A DNA stretch of 64,000 nt from Rugosimonospora sp036494675. Lineage in GTDB: Bacteria; Actinomycetota; Actinomycetes; Mycobacteriales; Micromonosporaceae. Shown here one piece after another: positions 25,558 to 34,285 of the stretch; positions within the stretch are counted from its first letter, which is position 1; every line of letters begins with the position of its first letter. Made by a program: the position numbers and the translations under genes. The notes beneath the pieces are model-generated. The model saw nothing but the letters and a program-made list of their open reading frames with translations. It did no database searches and was not told the origin of the DNA. The stretch is from NCBI GenBank assembly GCA_036494675.1, contig DASXOA010000073.1:1-64000 (forward strand). Reading direction: 5' to 3'.

Positions 25558-26234
25558 CCGCGGGGACAGCGGGGCGCGACGCCGCGTTCCCCGGCGCCGC
25601 CGGCGATCAGGCGACCGGCGACCTGACCATCGGCGTGCTCGCCCTGCAGGGTGACGTGCGTGAGCACCTCCGCGCGCTGACCGAGTGCGGGGTGCGTGCG
25701 CGCCCGGTGCGCCGGCCGGAAGAGCTGGAGGCTGTCGACGCCCTGGTCATCCCGGGCGGCGAGTCGACCACGATCAGCAAGCTCGCGATCGAGTTCGGGC
25801 TGGCCGACCCGGTCCGCAAGCGGATCGCCGGCGGCATGCCCGCGTACGGTTCGTGCGCCGGCATGATCATGTTGGCCGCGGAGGTCCTGGACGGCCGCCC
25901 CGACCAGGAATCCTTCGCCGGCATCGAGATGGCCGTGCGGCGCAACGCGTTCGGCCGGCAGGTCGACTCGTTCGAGGCGCCGGTGCGCCTGGACGGCGTC
26001 GACGGGCCCGCGTTTCACGCCGTCTTCATCCGGGCGCCATGGGTCGAACGGGTCGCCGAAGACGTTCGGGTGATAGGGACGATTGAGGAAGGTCCGGCCG
26101 CGGGTAGGATTGTCGCGGTTCGGCAGGGCAATCTGCTCGCGACCGCCTTCCACCCCGAGCTCACTGGTGACCTTCGCGTACACCGGCTCTTCGTGGAGCT
26201 GGTCCGCGAGGCACAGACTATGACGGAGGGGTAA
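25554..26234 (+). CDS. pdxT: Pyridoxal 5'-phosphate synthase glutaminase subunit PdxT
   Basis: A 226-residue class I glutamine amidotransferase that passes ammonia to PdxS. PGGESTT (residues 67-73), the nucleophile Cys101 in GSCAGMI, and the His-Glu pair in FHPELTGD complete the triad. The first 22 residues are a non-conserved Ala/Gly-rich lead before TIGVLALQGDVREHL; a later start is possible, but the GTG at 25554 couples it to pdxS. It is followed by yebC with a 1-nt overlap. Confidence 0.95.
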   Translation: MTAGTAGRDAAFPGAAGDQATGDLTIGVLALQGDVREHLRALTECGVRARPVRRPEELEAVDALVIPGGESTTISKLAIEFGLADPVRKRIAGGMPAYGSCAGMIMLAAEVLDGRPDQESFAGIEMAVRRNAFGRQVDSFEAPVRLDGVDGPAFHAVFIRAPWVERVAEDVRVIGTIEEGPAAGRIVAVRQGNLLATAFHPELTGDLRVHRLFVELVREAQTMTEG

Positions 26235-26989
26235 TGTCCGGCCACTCAAAGTGGGCGACGACCAAGCACAAGAAAGCGGTCATCGACGCCAAACGCGGCA
26301 AGCTGTTCGCCCGCCTCATCAAGAACGTCGAGGTGGCCGCGCGTACCGGCGGCGGTGACGTGGCCGGCAACCCGACGCTGTTCGACGCCATCCAGAAGGC
26401 CAAGAAGAACTCGGTCCCGAACGACAACATCGACCGGGCGGTCAAGCGCGGCTCCGGCCAGGAGGCCGGCGGCGCCGACTACCAGTCGGTGACGTACGAG
26501 GGGTACGGCCCGAGCGGAGTGGCGTTCCTGATCGAATGCCTCACCGACAACCGCAACCGGGCGGCCACCGACGTACGGGTCGCGTTGACCCGCAACGGCG
26601 GCAACCTCGCCGACGCGGGCAGCGTGGCCTACATGTTCTCGCGCAAGGGCGTGGTGATCGTGCCGAAATCCACCCAACTGTCCGAGGACGACGTGCTGGG
26701 TGCGGTGCTCGACGCGGGTGCCGAGGAGGTCAACGACCTCGGTGAGGCGTTCGAGGTGGTCTCGGAGCCGACCGACCTGGTCGCGGTCCGCAGCGCGCTG
26801 CAGGGTGCCGGGCTGGAGTACGAGTCGGCCGAGTCGTCGTTCGTGCCGAGCGTGACGGTGCCGCTGGACGAGGACGGTGCGCGGAAGATCTTCAAGCTGA
26901 TCGACGCGCTGGAGGACTCGGACGACGTGCAGAACGTGTACGCCAACTTCGACGTCAGCGACGACCTGCTGGCCAAGATCGACGCCTGA
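26234..26989 (+). CDS. YebC/PmpR family DNA-binding regulator
   Basis: A 251-residue protein of the YebC/TACO1 family. MSGHSKWATTKHKKAVIDAKRGKLFARLI is the near-universal start, and GGNLADAGSVAYMFSRKG marks the second domain. YebC proteins have been called transcription regulators, and recent work on relatives points to helping ribosomes through proline stretches, which would fit a Pro-rich proteome; neither is shown here. The TAATG junction couples it to pdxT. In mycobacteria yebC also lies between pdxT and ruvC. Confidence 0.93.
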   Translation: MSGHSKWATTKHKKAVIDAKRGKLFARLIKNVEVAARTGGGDVAGNPTLFDAIQKAKKNSVPNDNIDRAVKRGSGQEAGGADYQSVTYEGYGPSGVAFLIECLTDNRNRAATDVRVALTRNGGNLADAGSVAYMFSRKGVVIVPKSTQLSEDDVLGAVLDAGAEEVNDLGEAFEVVSEPTDLVAVRSALQGAGLEYESAESSFVPSVTVPLDEDGARKIFKLIDALEDSDDVQNVYANFDVSDDLLAKIDA

Positions 26990-27067
26990 TCGGCTCCCTG
27001 ACCGGCGCGGATCCGGTCGGGTGGGACGGGTATGTCCCCGGGGTAAGTAGCGTCACAGGGTTTTCGT

Positions 27068-27084
27068 TACGGAACGGTTCCGTA
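27068..27084 (+). promoter_or_regulatory. TetR-type operator, site 1 (perfect 17-bp palindrome)
   Basis: TACGGAACGGTTCCGTA is a perfect 17-bp palindrome 70 bp before the MFS start. A TetR gene lies just after the MFS gene, so autoregulation of the MFS-TetR pair is likely. Confidence 0.65.
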
Positions 27085-27116
27085 TCGAATGAGCGCGGAG
27101 TAGCGTTCATCGCGAA

Positions 27117-27133
27117 TACGAAACCGTACCGTA
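27117..27133 (+). promoter_or_regulatory. TetR-type operator, site 2 (imperfect copy)
   Basis: TACGAAACCGTACCGTA resembles site 1 with two arm mismatches. It lies 49 bp downstream of site 1 and 21 bp before the MFS start, over the likely promoter. Confidence 0.55.
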
Positions 27134-27154
27134 TCGATTCCGGGGGAACCGAAC

Positions 27155-28744
27155 GTGGACGCACCACCAACCACCAACACCGGCCATCCGCGCCGGTGGA
27201 CAATCCTCGCCGTCCTCATCGTGAGCCTGGTCGTTGTCGTGCTCGACAACACCGTGCTCAACGTGGCGCTGAAGGTCATCTCCGACCCGCACCACGGCCT
27301 GGGGGCGTCGCAGAGCGACCTCGAATGGGCGATCAACTCCTACACGCTGGTCTTCGCCGGCCTCCTGTTCACCTGGGGCGTGCTCGGTGACCGGATCGGT
27401 CGCCGCAAGATCCTCCTGCTCGGCATGGTGCTGTTCGGCCTGTCCTCGCTCGCCTCGGCGTACGCGCAGTCGCCCGGCCAACTCATCATCGCCCGCTCGC
27501 TGATGGGCATCGGTGGCGCCGCGATCCTGCCCGCCACCCTGTCGATCATCTCGAACGTGTTCGACCCCCGGGAACGTGCCCGCGCCATCGGCATCTGGGC
27601 CGGCTCCGTCGGCCTCGGTGTCGCGATCGGCCCGGTGCTCGGCGGTGTCCTGCTGGAGCACTTCTGGTGGGGCTCGGTCTTCCTGATCAACGTGCCGATC
27701 CTGGTGTTCGGCATCATCGCGACGACCCTGCTGGTACCGGAGTCCCGCGATCCCCGGCCGGGGCGCGTCGACGTGGCCGGAGTGCTGCTGTCCATCGCCG
27801 GGCTCGTGCTGCTGGTGTACGGCATCATCAACGGCGGCGACCACGGCTTCCAGCACCCGCAGGCCTGGGGCTCACTAGTAGGGTCCGCCGTGATCCTGGT
27901 CGCGTTCGTACTGGTCGAACGCAGGCTGCAGTACCCGTCGCTGGACGTGAAACTGTTCGCGAACCCGCGCTTCTCCGGTGCGGTCGCCTCGGTCGGCCTG
28001 GTGTTCTTCGCCGGCATGGGCACGCTGTTCTTCATCGCGTTCTACCTGCAGCTCGTCCGCGCCTACAGCCCGCTGGAGACCGGCGTGCTGATGACCCCGT
28101 TCGCCGTCGCTCAGCTGATCTTCGCCCCGCGCAGCGCGGCGTTGGTGCGCCGGTACGGGCCGAAGGCGGTCTGTGCGGGTGGCATGGCGCTCGTGACCCT
28201 CTCGCTCATCGGCTTCGTGGGAGTCGGCGCGAGTACCCCGATCTGGCTGGTCGGCGTCCTGTTCTTCCTGGAGGGCGCGGGCATGGCCCTCGTGATGCCG
28301 CCGGCGACCGAGTCGATCATGTCGACCCTGCCGCGGGAGAAGGCGGGCGTGGGCTCGGCGGTGGGCAACACCATCCGCCAGGTCGGCGGCGCGCTCGGTG
28401 TCGCGATCCTCGGCTCGATCCTCACCGCGGTGTACCGCGGCCGGATGGCCGGGCACCTGGCCGGGGTGCCGGCCGGGGCGAAGGAGACCGCCCGCCAGTC
28501 GGTCTCCGGCACGTACGCGGTCGCCGGGCAGCTGGGCGCACCGGGCAAGTCGCTGATCGACGCGGGTAACGACGCGTTCATCGCCGCGATGCACTGGGCG
28601 GCGGCCGGATCGGTACTGGTCGGGCTCATCGGCATCGTCGTGGTACTCGGCTGGCTGCCGCGCAGCTCCGCGACGGTACACGCGCCGAACGCGGACGTGG
28701 CCGAGTCGCTCGCCGAAGAGCAGCTCGAATTGGCCGAGGCGTAA
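27155..28744 (+). CDS. MFS drug exporter (DHA2, EmrB/QacA type)
   Basis: A 529-residue transporter with about fourteen membrane segments. The first segment (ILAVLIVSLVVVVLDNTVLN), WGVLGDRIGRRKILLLG and RSLMGIGGAAILPATLSIIS (antiporter motif C region) mark a proton-coupled drug exporter. It is unrelated at gene level to the MFS pump at 14706. A TetR gene follows 18 bp later, and two operator sites lie upstream, giving a self-contained inducible resistance or efflux unit. Substrate is unknown. The GTG start follows GGGGGAA. Confidence 0.92.
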   Translation: MDAPPTTNTGHPRRWTILAVLIVSLVVVVLDNTVLNVALKVISDPHHGLGASQSDLEWAINSYTLVFAGLLFTWGVLGDRIGRRKILLLGMVLFGLSSLASAYAQSPGQLIIARSLMGIGGAAILPATLSIISNVFDPRERARAIGIWAGSVGLGVAIGPVLGGVLLEHFWWGSVFLINVPILVFGIIATTLLVPESRDPRPGRVDVAGVLLSIAGLVLLVYGIINGGDHGFQHPQAWGSLVGSAVILVAFVLVERRLQYPSLDVKLFANPRFSGAVASVGLVFFAGMGTLFFIAFYLQLVRAYSPLETGVLMTPFAVAQLIFAPRSAALVRRYGPKAVCAGGMALVTLSLIGFVGVGASTPIWLVGVLFFLEGAGMALVMPPATESIMSTLPREKAGVGSAVGNTIRQVGGALGVAILGSILTAVYRGRMAGHLAGVPAGAKETARQSVSGTYAVAGQLGAPGKSLIDAGNDAFIAAMHWAAAGSVLVGLIGIVVVLGWLPRSSATVHAPNADVAESLAEEQLELAEA

Positions 28745-28762
28745 CTCATCGGTAACAATGTC

Positions 28763-29401
28763 ATGATGACCACCGCAGCTGAACCTGCGTCGGCCGACCA
28801 GGACCGCAAGGCTCCTGGCCGGCCGCGCAGTGCGCGTGTCGATATGGCGATCATCGAGGCCATCCTCGACATGTTGGCCGAGGGCACGCCGTTCGACGGG
28901 CTGTCCATCGAGGCCGTCGCGGCTCGGGCCGGCGTCGGCAAGGCCACCATCTACCGGCGGTGGGCGAACAAGGAAGCGTTGCTGTTCGATGCCGTGGCCA
29001 CGGTCAAGGGGGAGCCGGCGACCGTGGCCGGCGGCTCGGTCCGGGACGACCTGATCGCGCTGCTCGCCCCGGCGGGCCGTGCGGAAAACACCCGGGCCGG
29101 CCGGATCATGCCCTGCCTGGTCGCCGAGATGCAGCGCAGCCCGGAACTGCGCGACGTGTACCGGCGCATCAGTGCGCCGCGCAACGAACTGCTGCGCAGC
29201 GTCCTGCAGCGCGGCATCGCCGAGGGCACGCTGCGTCCGGACCTCGACCTCGACACGATCGTGGCGATGCTGATCGGCCCGCTGATCGCGCGCACCCTCG
29301 TCGACTGGGAACCAGGGGGGCGCCGCGAGGACGCGGTTCAGCGACTGGTCGACGCGATCTGGCCGGCGATCGCCGTGGCACCGTCCGGCGAACCGGTCTG
29401 A
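28763..29401 (+). CDS. TetR family transcriptional repressor
   Basis: A 212-residue repressor. The N-terminal helix-turn-helix is GLSIEAVAARAGVGKATIYRRWANKEAL near residues 46-73, and the C-terminal ligand domain (TetR_C-like) follows with IMPCLVAEMQRSPELRDVYRR. It most likely binds the palindromes at 27068-27133 and controls the efflux gene and itself, judging from position. An ATG at 28766 is an equally possible start. Its stop begins a short 12-bp repeat run. Confidence 0.9.
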   Translation: MMTTAAEPASADQDRKAPGRPRSARVDMAIIEAILDMLAEGTPFDGLSIEAVAARAGVGKATIYRRWANKEALLFDAVATVKGEPATVAGGSVRDDLIALLAPAGRAENTRAGRIMPCLVAEMQRSPELRDVYRRISAPRNELLRSVLQRGIAEGTLRPDLDLDTIVAMLIGPLIARTLVDWEPGGRREDAVQRLVDAIWPAIAVAPSGEPV

Positions 29402-29438
29402 CCGTCCCGTCATTGACCGTCCCGTGATGACCGTCCCG
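29399..29438 (+). repeat. 12-bp tandem repeat (x3) beginning at the tetR stop
   Basis: TGACCGTCCCG recurs at 29399, 29414 and 29428, so each copy starts with a TGA. The first copy is the real stop of the TetR gene. Confidence 0.75.
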
Positions 29439-29483
29439 GCGCCGCCGGGGCGTGTCGCCTGGTGCCCCGGACGTGAGCGCCGA

Positions 29484-29507
29484 TAGGGTCTTACGAACAT
29501 ACGTACG
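29484..29507 (+). promoter_or_regulatory. ruvC promoter with SOS (LexA) box-like element
   Basis: A -10 TAGGGT (29484-29489) is followed by CGAACATACGTACG (29494-29507), which matches the actinobacterial SOS box CGAAC-N4-GTTCG in 9 of 10 fixed positions. It would cover the transcription start, as expected for LexA repression of ruvCAB. Confidence 0.6.
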
Positions 29508-29527
29508 GCGGGACACGGGAGGGCAGC

Positions 29528-30046
29528 GTGCGGGTGCTGGGCGTGGACCCGGGGTTGACCCGCTGCGGGGTCGGTGTCGTCGAGGGCGTACCGGGCCGGG
29601 CCTGCACCCTGGTGGCCTACTACGTGATCTACACCGATGCGCAGGACGAGCTGCCCACCCGGCTGCTGCATCTGGACCGCAACCTGACGGACCTGGTCGC
29701 CGAACACAGTCCGGACAGCGTGGCCGTCGAGCGGGTCTTCAGCCAGCACAACGTGCGCACCGTCATGGGCACGGCCCAGGCCGGCGCGGTCGCGGTGCTG
29801 ACCGCCGCCCGGGCCGGCCTGCCGGTGCAGATGTACACGCCGAGCGAGGTGAAGGCCGCGGTGACCGGCTCCGGTCAGGCGGACAAGGCACAGATGACGG
29901 CGATGGTGACCAGGCTGCTGCGGCTGGCGGAGCCGCCCCGGCCGGCGGACGCGGCCGACGCGCTGGCCCTGGCCATCTGCCACATCTGGCGCGGGGGCAC
30001 CCGGGCCAGGTTCGCCGCCGCGGCGCAACGGGGAGGGCCCAGATGA
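29528..30046 (+). CDS. ruvC: Holliday junction endonuclease RuvC
   Basis: A 172-residue RNase H-fold endonuclease that cuts Holliday junctions. RVLGVDPGLTRCGVG carries the first catalytic Asp (D7), VAVERVFSQHNVRT the Glu, and DAADALALAICH the final acidic pair. It acts on the RuvAB-bound junction. It begins the ruvC-ruvA-ruvB operon with ATGA and GTGA overlaps. The GTG start has GGGAGGG upstream. Confidence 0.96.
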   Translation: MRVLGVDPGLTRCGVGVVEGVPGRACTLVAYYVIYTDAQDELPTRLLHLDRNLTDLVAEHSPDSVAVERVFSQHNVRTVMGTAQAGAVAVLTAARAGLPVQMYTPSEVKAAVTGSGQADKAQMTAMVTRLLRLAEPPRPADAADALALAICHIWRGGTRARFAAAAQRGGPR

Positions 30047-30654
30047 TTGCCAGCGTGCGCGGTCGGGTCGCGGCGGTGTCCGCGGACGGGGCGGTGGTCG
30101 AGGTGGGCGGCGTCGGGTTGTCCGTCCACTGCACCCCCGGTACGCTCGCCGCCCTGCGGGTGGGTGAGCAGGCCCGGCTGGCCACCAGCCTGGTGGTCCG
30201 GGAGGACTCGCTGACGTTGTACGGGTTCACCGACGACGACGAGAAGCACCTCTTCGAGTTGTTGCAGACGGCCAGCGGGGTCGGCCCCCGGCTGGCCCAG
30301 GCGGTGCTCGCGGTGCACGGCCCCGACACGGTACGCAAGGCGATCGCGAACGCGGACCTCACGACCCTGACCCGGGTGCCGGGCATCGGCAAGAAGGGCG
30401 CCGAACGGCTGGTCCTGGAGCTGCGCGACAAGATCGGGCCGGTGGCGCTGGGCGGGTCGCTGGACGGCGCGGGGGCCCCGGTGGGCGCCAACGCCTGGCC
30501 GGAGCAGGTCCGCCAGGGCCTGATCGGGCTCGGCTGGACGGCGAGCCAGGCCGAGCAGGCGGTCGCCAGCGTCGCGGAGTCGCTCGACGGCGAGGTCCCC
30601 CCGGTTCAGGTTCTGCTCCGGCAGGCCATCCGGCTGCTCGGCAGGGCGCGGTGA
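30043..30654 (+). CDS. ruvA: Holliday junction DNA helicase subunit RuvA
   Basis: A 203-residue junction-binding protein. MIASVRGRVAAVSADG opens the OB-fold domain, GVGPRLAQAVLA and RVPGIGKKGAERLVLEL are the two helix-hairpin-helix motifs (residues about 82-130), and the C-terminal domain that contacts RuvB ends in VLLRQAIRLLG. It forms tetramers around the junction and couples it to the RuvB motor. It overlaps both neighbours. Confidence 0.96.
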   Translation: MIASVRGRVAAVSADGAVVEVGGVGLSVHCTPGTLAALRVGEQARLATSLVVREDSLTLYGFTDDDEKHLFELLQTASGVGPRLAQAVLAVHGPDTVRKAIANADLTTLTRVPGIGKKGAERLVLELRDKIGPVALGGSLDGAGAPVGANAWPEQVRQGLIGLGWTASQAEQAVASVAESLDGEVPPVQVLLRQAIRLLGRAR

Positions 30655-31700
30655 GCGACGTCGTTTCGGCGCTGGCCGACCCGGAGGAGAGCGACGCCGA
30701 GGCCAGCGTGCGTCCGAAGCGGCTCGGCGAATTCATCGGCCAGCACCGGGTCCGCGAGCAGTTGGACCTGCTGCTGCGCAGCGCGGTGCGCCGGGGCACC
30801 GCGCCCGATCACATCCTGCTGTCCGGCTCGCCGGGCCTGGGGAAGACCACGCTGGCCATGATCGTCGCGGCCGAGCTGGGTTCGAGCCTGCGGATCACCA
30901 GCGGCCCCGCGATCGAGCGCTCCGGCGACCTCGCCGCGGTCCTGACCAGCCTCGCCGAGGGCGACGTGCTGTTCATCGACGAGATCCACCGGATCGCCAA
31001 GCCGGCCGAGGAACTGCTCTACAGCGCGATGGAGGACTTCCGGGTCGACGTCATGGTCGGCAAGGGGCCGGGTGCCACCGCGATCCCGCTGGACGTCGAG
31101 CCGTTCACGCTGGTCGGCGCGACGACCCGGTCCGGGCTGCTGACCGGGCCGATGCGCGACCGGTTCGGCTTCGTGGCGCACCTCGACTTCTATGACCCCC
31201 ACGAGCTGGAGCAGGTGGTGATCCGCTCCTCGCGGATCCTCGCGGTACCGGTCGCCGATGACGGGGCGGTCGAGATCGCCGGCCGGTCCCGGGGCACCCC
31301 ACGGATCGCCAACCGCCTGCTGCGCCGGGTCCGTGACTACGCGGAGGTCCGCGCCGACGGGGTCGTGACCAGGGACGTCGCCCGGGCCGCGCTGCGCGTG
31401 TACGACGTCGATGAGCTGGGCCTGGACCGGCTGGACCGGGCGGTGCTCACGGCCCTGGTGAGCAGTTTCGGCGGCGGTCCGGTGGGCCTGTCGACGCTCG
31501 CGGTCGCGGTCGGGGAGCAACCGGACACCGTGGAGGAGGTCTGCGAACCCTTCCTGGTACGGGCCGGTTTGCTGGCCCGTACCCCGCGCGGTCGGGTGGC
31601 TACCGCGAGTGGGTGGCGTCACCTGGGCAAGACTCCACCAAATGGTATTTTTGGCAGCGGCGCCCCTTCGGCGCCCGACCTGTTCGGCTTGGAGCCATAA
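30651..31700 (+). CDS. ruvB: Holliday junction DNA helicase subunit RuvB
   Basis: A 349-residue AAA+ motor that drives branch migration. RPKRLGEFIGQHRVREQLDL opens it; Walker A is GSPGLGKTT, Walker B LFIDEIHR, sensor 1 ATTRSG, and the winged-helix domain closes it. Length and all motifs are normal. It ends the ruv operon; yajC follows 152 bp later with its own promoter. Confidence 0.97.
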   Translation: MSDVVSALADPEESDAEASVRPKRLGEFIGQHRVREQLDLLLRSAVRRGTAPDHILLSGSPGLGKTTLAMIVAAELGSSLRITSGPAIERSGDLAAVLTSLAEGDVLFIDEIHRIAKPAEELLYSAMEDFRVDVMVGKGPGATAIPLDVEPFTLVGATTRSGLLTGPMRDRFGFVAHLDFYDPHELEQVVIRSSRILAVPVADDGAVEIAGRSRGTPRIANRLLRRVRDYAEVRADGVVTRDVARAALRVYDVDELGLDRLDRAVLTALVSSFGGGPVGLSTLAVAVGEQPDTVEEVCEPFLVRAGLLARTPRGRVATASGWRHLGKTPPNGIFGSGAPSAPDLFGLEP

Positions 31701-31744
31701 TGGTCGGTCACGGCCCCGTAACCGGACCGTGATCTACGTCCTGC

Positions 31745-31772
31745 TTGGTGTCCGAGTGTGACCGACTAGACT
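31745..31772 (+). promoter_or_regulatory. Predicted promoter of yajC-secD-secF
   Basis: TTGGTG (31745-31750) and TAGACT (31767-31772) are 16 bp apart, giving a leader of about 75 nt before yajC. Confidence 0.4.
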
Positions 31773-31852
31773 CGCCGCGGTCCGGACAGGACGCACACCC
31801 GGTCCGCCAGCATCGCCTGATGCCGGCGGACCCCTTCGGAAGGTCGTTGGCG

Positions 31853-32284
31853 GTGCCACTCGCAGCATCGAGTTCAGGCGGCAGCAGTTATTTGCCGTTC
31901 GTGTTCATCATTCTCCTCTTCGGGGCGCTGTATCTCCTTTTCATCCGCCCTCAGCAGCGCCGGAACCGTGACGTGCAGGCGATGCAGTCGAAGCTGGGCA
32001 TCGGCGACGAGGTGATGACGGGTAGCGGTGTCTACGGCACGGTCGCCGAGGTTGATGACGAGGCGGGCACGATCAGCCTTGAGGTCTCGCCTGATGTGAT
32101 CATCCGGTTCGCTCGGGGCGCGGTGGCGCGCACGGTGACCCCGGCGTCGCACGAGGAGGCCGAGGCCGAGGAGGAGGCCGACTACGAAACCGATGAGGCC
32201 GACGAGGCATATGAGGCCGGCGAGACCGATGAGGTCGACGAGACCGAAGAGACCGACGACAAGGTGATCGAGCGCAAGGACTGA
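31853..32284 (+). CDS. yajC: Preprotein translocase accessory subunit YajC
   Basis: A 143-residue protein with one membrane segment (YLPFVFIILLFGALYLLFI, residues about 13-31), then RPQQRRNRDVQAMQSKLGIGDEV, the family signature. YajC joins SecDF at the SecYEG channel. The C-terminal 45 residues are an acidic repeat of Glu, Asp, Ala and Thr, longer than in most relatives. The GTG at 31853 is chosen for its GGAAGG site and because it places the membrane segment near the N-terminus; an ATG at 31820 is in the same frame. secD follows. Confidence 0.9.
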   Translation: MPLAASSSGGSSYLPFVFIILLFGALYLLFIRPQQRRNRDVQAMQSKLGIGDEVMTGSGVYGTVAEVDDEAGTISLEVSPDVIIRFARGAVARTVTPASHEEAEAEEEADYETDEADEAYEAGETDEVDETEETDDKVIERKD

Positions 32285-32346
32285 TCCGCACCGGATCGTC
32301 GTAGCGCCCGACACTCCTCACACAGACAGGAAAAGACGGGACAGCC

Positions 32347-34284
32347 GTGGCCGCACCCTCTGGACGCATCAAGGTGACGCGGTACTTTGCCGTACTCGCG
32401 GTCATCCTCGCCGGCCTCTATGCGCTGGTGTTCTTCACTGGCGACAAGAAGCCGGAGCCCAAGCTCGGCCTTGATCTCAAGGGCGGGACGAGTATGACGC
32501 TGAGCGCCATAAGTCCCGACGGCAAGGCGCCGAACGCGACCGACCTCAACACCGCCCGCCAGATCATCGAGAACCGGGTCAACGCCAGCGGCGTCGCCGA
32601 GCCCGAGGTGGTCACGGCCGGGAACCGGAACATCGTGGTCAACGTCGCGAACGACGACCCCAACCAGCTTCGCCAGCTGGTGCAGCCGGCCAAGCTGGCG
32701 TTCCGCAAGGTGCTGCAGACGACCCAGGACCAGCCGCCGACGACCCCGGCCTCGCCCAGCGCGTCCGCGGCACCCAGCGGCTCGTCCACGCCGACACCCA
32801 GCACCTCCGCGACACCCAGCGCCTCCGCGACACCCAGCGCCACCCCGTCGGCCTCCGCGAGTGCGGCCCCGTCGAGCTCGGCCAGCCCAGCCCCGTCCGC
32901 TTCCGGCAGCGCCGCCCCGTCGGCCTCCGCCAGCCCGAGCACGAACCCGACCGCGGCGGCGCTCGCCGCGTCCCGGGCCAAGACTCTGACCCAGGTGCAG
33001 GCGAAGCTCGGCCCGGCCTGGGCCGCCGGCGAGCAGGTGCTCTCCGAGATTGAGTCGGGTCAGGTGTCGCCCACCCAGATCGACCCGACCACGCTCGCCG
33101 CGATCGCGCCGTTCGCGCACCTGACCGGCGACGAGGTCGACGCGCTGCCGCCGGAGATGCAGTTCCTGCTGCCGACCGTCACCTGCGCCGAGCTCAACGC
33201 CCGCGCGCCGGGCGCGCTGGACGACGCCTCCCAGCAGGTCGTCGCGTGTGACCAGGGCGACAACGTGCACACAAAGTACTACCTGGACCAGGCCAAGGTC
33301 CTCGGCACCGACGTGAAGGGTGCCAGCTCGGGATTCGACACCAACCAGGGCGGCTGGAACGTCAGCCTGAGCTTCACCGGCAAGGGCCAGAGCAAGTGGA
33401 CTGCGCTGACCAGGGAAGCGGTCAACGACGGCCAGCAGACCGATCCGAGCACCGGCCAGCCGGGCCAGAACTCGTCGGTGGCCATCGTGCTGGACGACTC
33501 GGTGGTGTCCGCCCCGCAGATCCAGAGCGTGATCGTGGGTGACGCGATCATCAACGGCGGCAACATCAACGAGAACTCCGCGGCTACCCTGGCCAACCAG
33601 CTCAAGTACGGATCCCTGCCGCTGAGCTTCAAGATCGAGAGCACCCAGAACGTGAGCCCGACTCTGGGCACGCAGCAGATGCGCTACGGCATCCTCGCCG
33701 GCCTGATCGGCATCGGCCTGGTCGTCATCTACTGCCTGTTCTACTACCGGGGCCTCGGCCTGGTGGTCATCGCCAGCCTGGCGATCTCCGGGTTCACCGT
33801 CTTCGCCTCCCTGGTGCTGCTCGGCCGGGCGATGGGCTTCGCGCTCAGCCTCGCCGGCATCGCCGGCTTCATCGTGGCCATCGGTATCACCGCCGACTCG
33901 TTCGTGGTGTTCTTCGAACGCCTGAAAGACGAGGTGAAGGACGGCCGAACGGTGCGCAGTGCGGTACCCCGGGCATGGGTCCGGGCCCGGCGCACGATCC
34001 TGTCGGCCGACGCGGTGTCGTTCCTGGCCGCCGCGATCCTGTACTGGCTCGCGGCCGGCGAGGTGAAGGGTTTCGCGTTCACCCTCGGCCTGTCGACGAT
34101 CATCGACCTGCTGGTCGTGTTCCTGTTCACCCACCCACTGGTGTCCCTGCTGTCGCGGTCCAACGGGTTCAGTTCGCCGAGGTTCTCCGGCCTGGGTAAC
34201 CTGCGTTCGGATGCCGCGGTCGAAGGGGCCGGCGGGGCGACCAGAGCACCGCGGTTCGGCGCCGTGCGCACGAAGGAGTCCTGA
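32347..34284 (+). CDS. secD: Protein translocase subunit SecD with a Ser/Ala/Pro insert
   Basis: A 645-residue subunit of the proton-driven SecDF motor. The first membrane segment is near residues 13-34, KLGLDLKGGTSMTLSA is the P1-domain start, and the RND-type segments end it with DSFVVFFERLKDEV. Residues about 125-205 are an inserted low-complexity tract of Ser, Ala, Pro and Thr (SASATPSATPSASASAAPSS), outside the cell. M. tuberculosis SecD also has a Pro-rich insert. It is followed by secF after 1 nt. Confidence 0.95.
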   Translation: MAAPSGRIKVTRYFAVLAVILAGLYALVFFTGDKKPEPKLGLDLKGGTSMTLSAISPDGKAPNATDLNTARQIIENRVNASGVAEPEVVTAGNRNIVVNVANDDPNQLRQLVQPAKLAFRKVLQTTQDQPPTTPASPSASAAPSGSSTPTPSTSATPSASATPSATPSASASAAPSSSASPAPSASGSAAPSASASPSTNPTAAALAASRAKTLTQVQAKLGPAWAAGEQVLSEIESGQVSPTQIDPTTLAAIAPFAHLTGDEVDALPPEMQFLLPTVTCAELNARAPGALDDASQQVVACDQGDNVHTKYYLDQAKVLGTDVKGASSGFDTNQGGWNVSLSFTGKGQSKWTALTREAVNDGQQTDPSTGQPGQNSSVAIVLDDSVVSAPQIQSVIVGDAIINGGNINENSAATLANQLKYGSLPLSFKIESTQNVSPTLGTQQMRYGILAGLIGIGLVVIYCLFYYRGLGLVVIASLAISGFTVFASLVLLGRAMGFALSLAGIAGFIVAIGITADSFVVFFERLKDEVKDGRTVRSAVPRAWVRARRTILSADAVSFLAAAILYWLAAGEVKGFAFTLGLSTIIDLLVVFLFTHPLVSLLSRSNGFSSPRFSGLGNLRSDAAVEGAGGATRAPRFGAVRTKES

Positions 34285-34285
34285 G

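Noticed and set aside
26990..27154. tRNA or small RNA gene
   Set aside because: No cloverleaf or TTCGA-type arm was found; the palindromes here are better explained as operators.
27875..30028. 717-codon minus-strand frame across the MFS, TetR and ruvC genes
   Set aside because: It crosses three recognisable genes on the other strand and has shadow composition.
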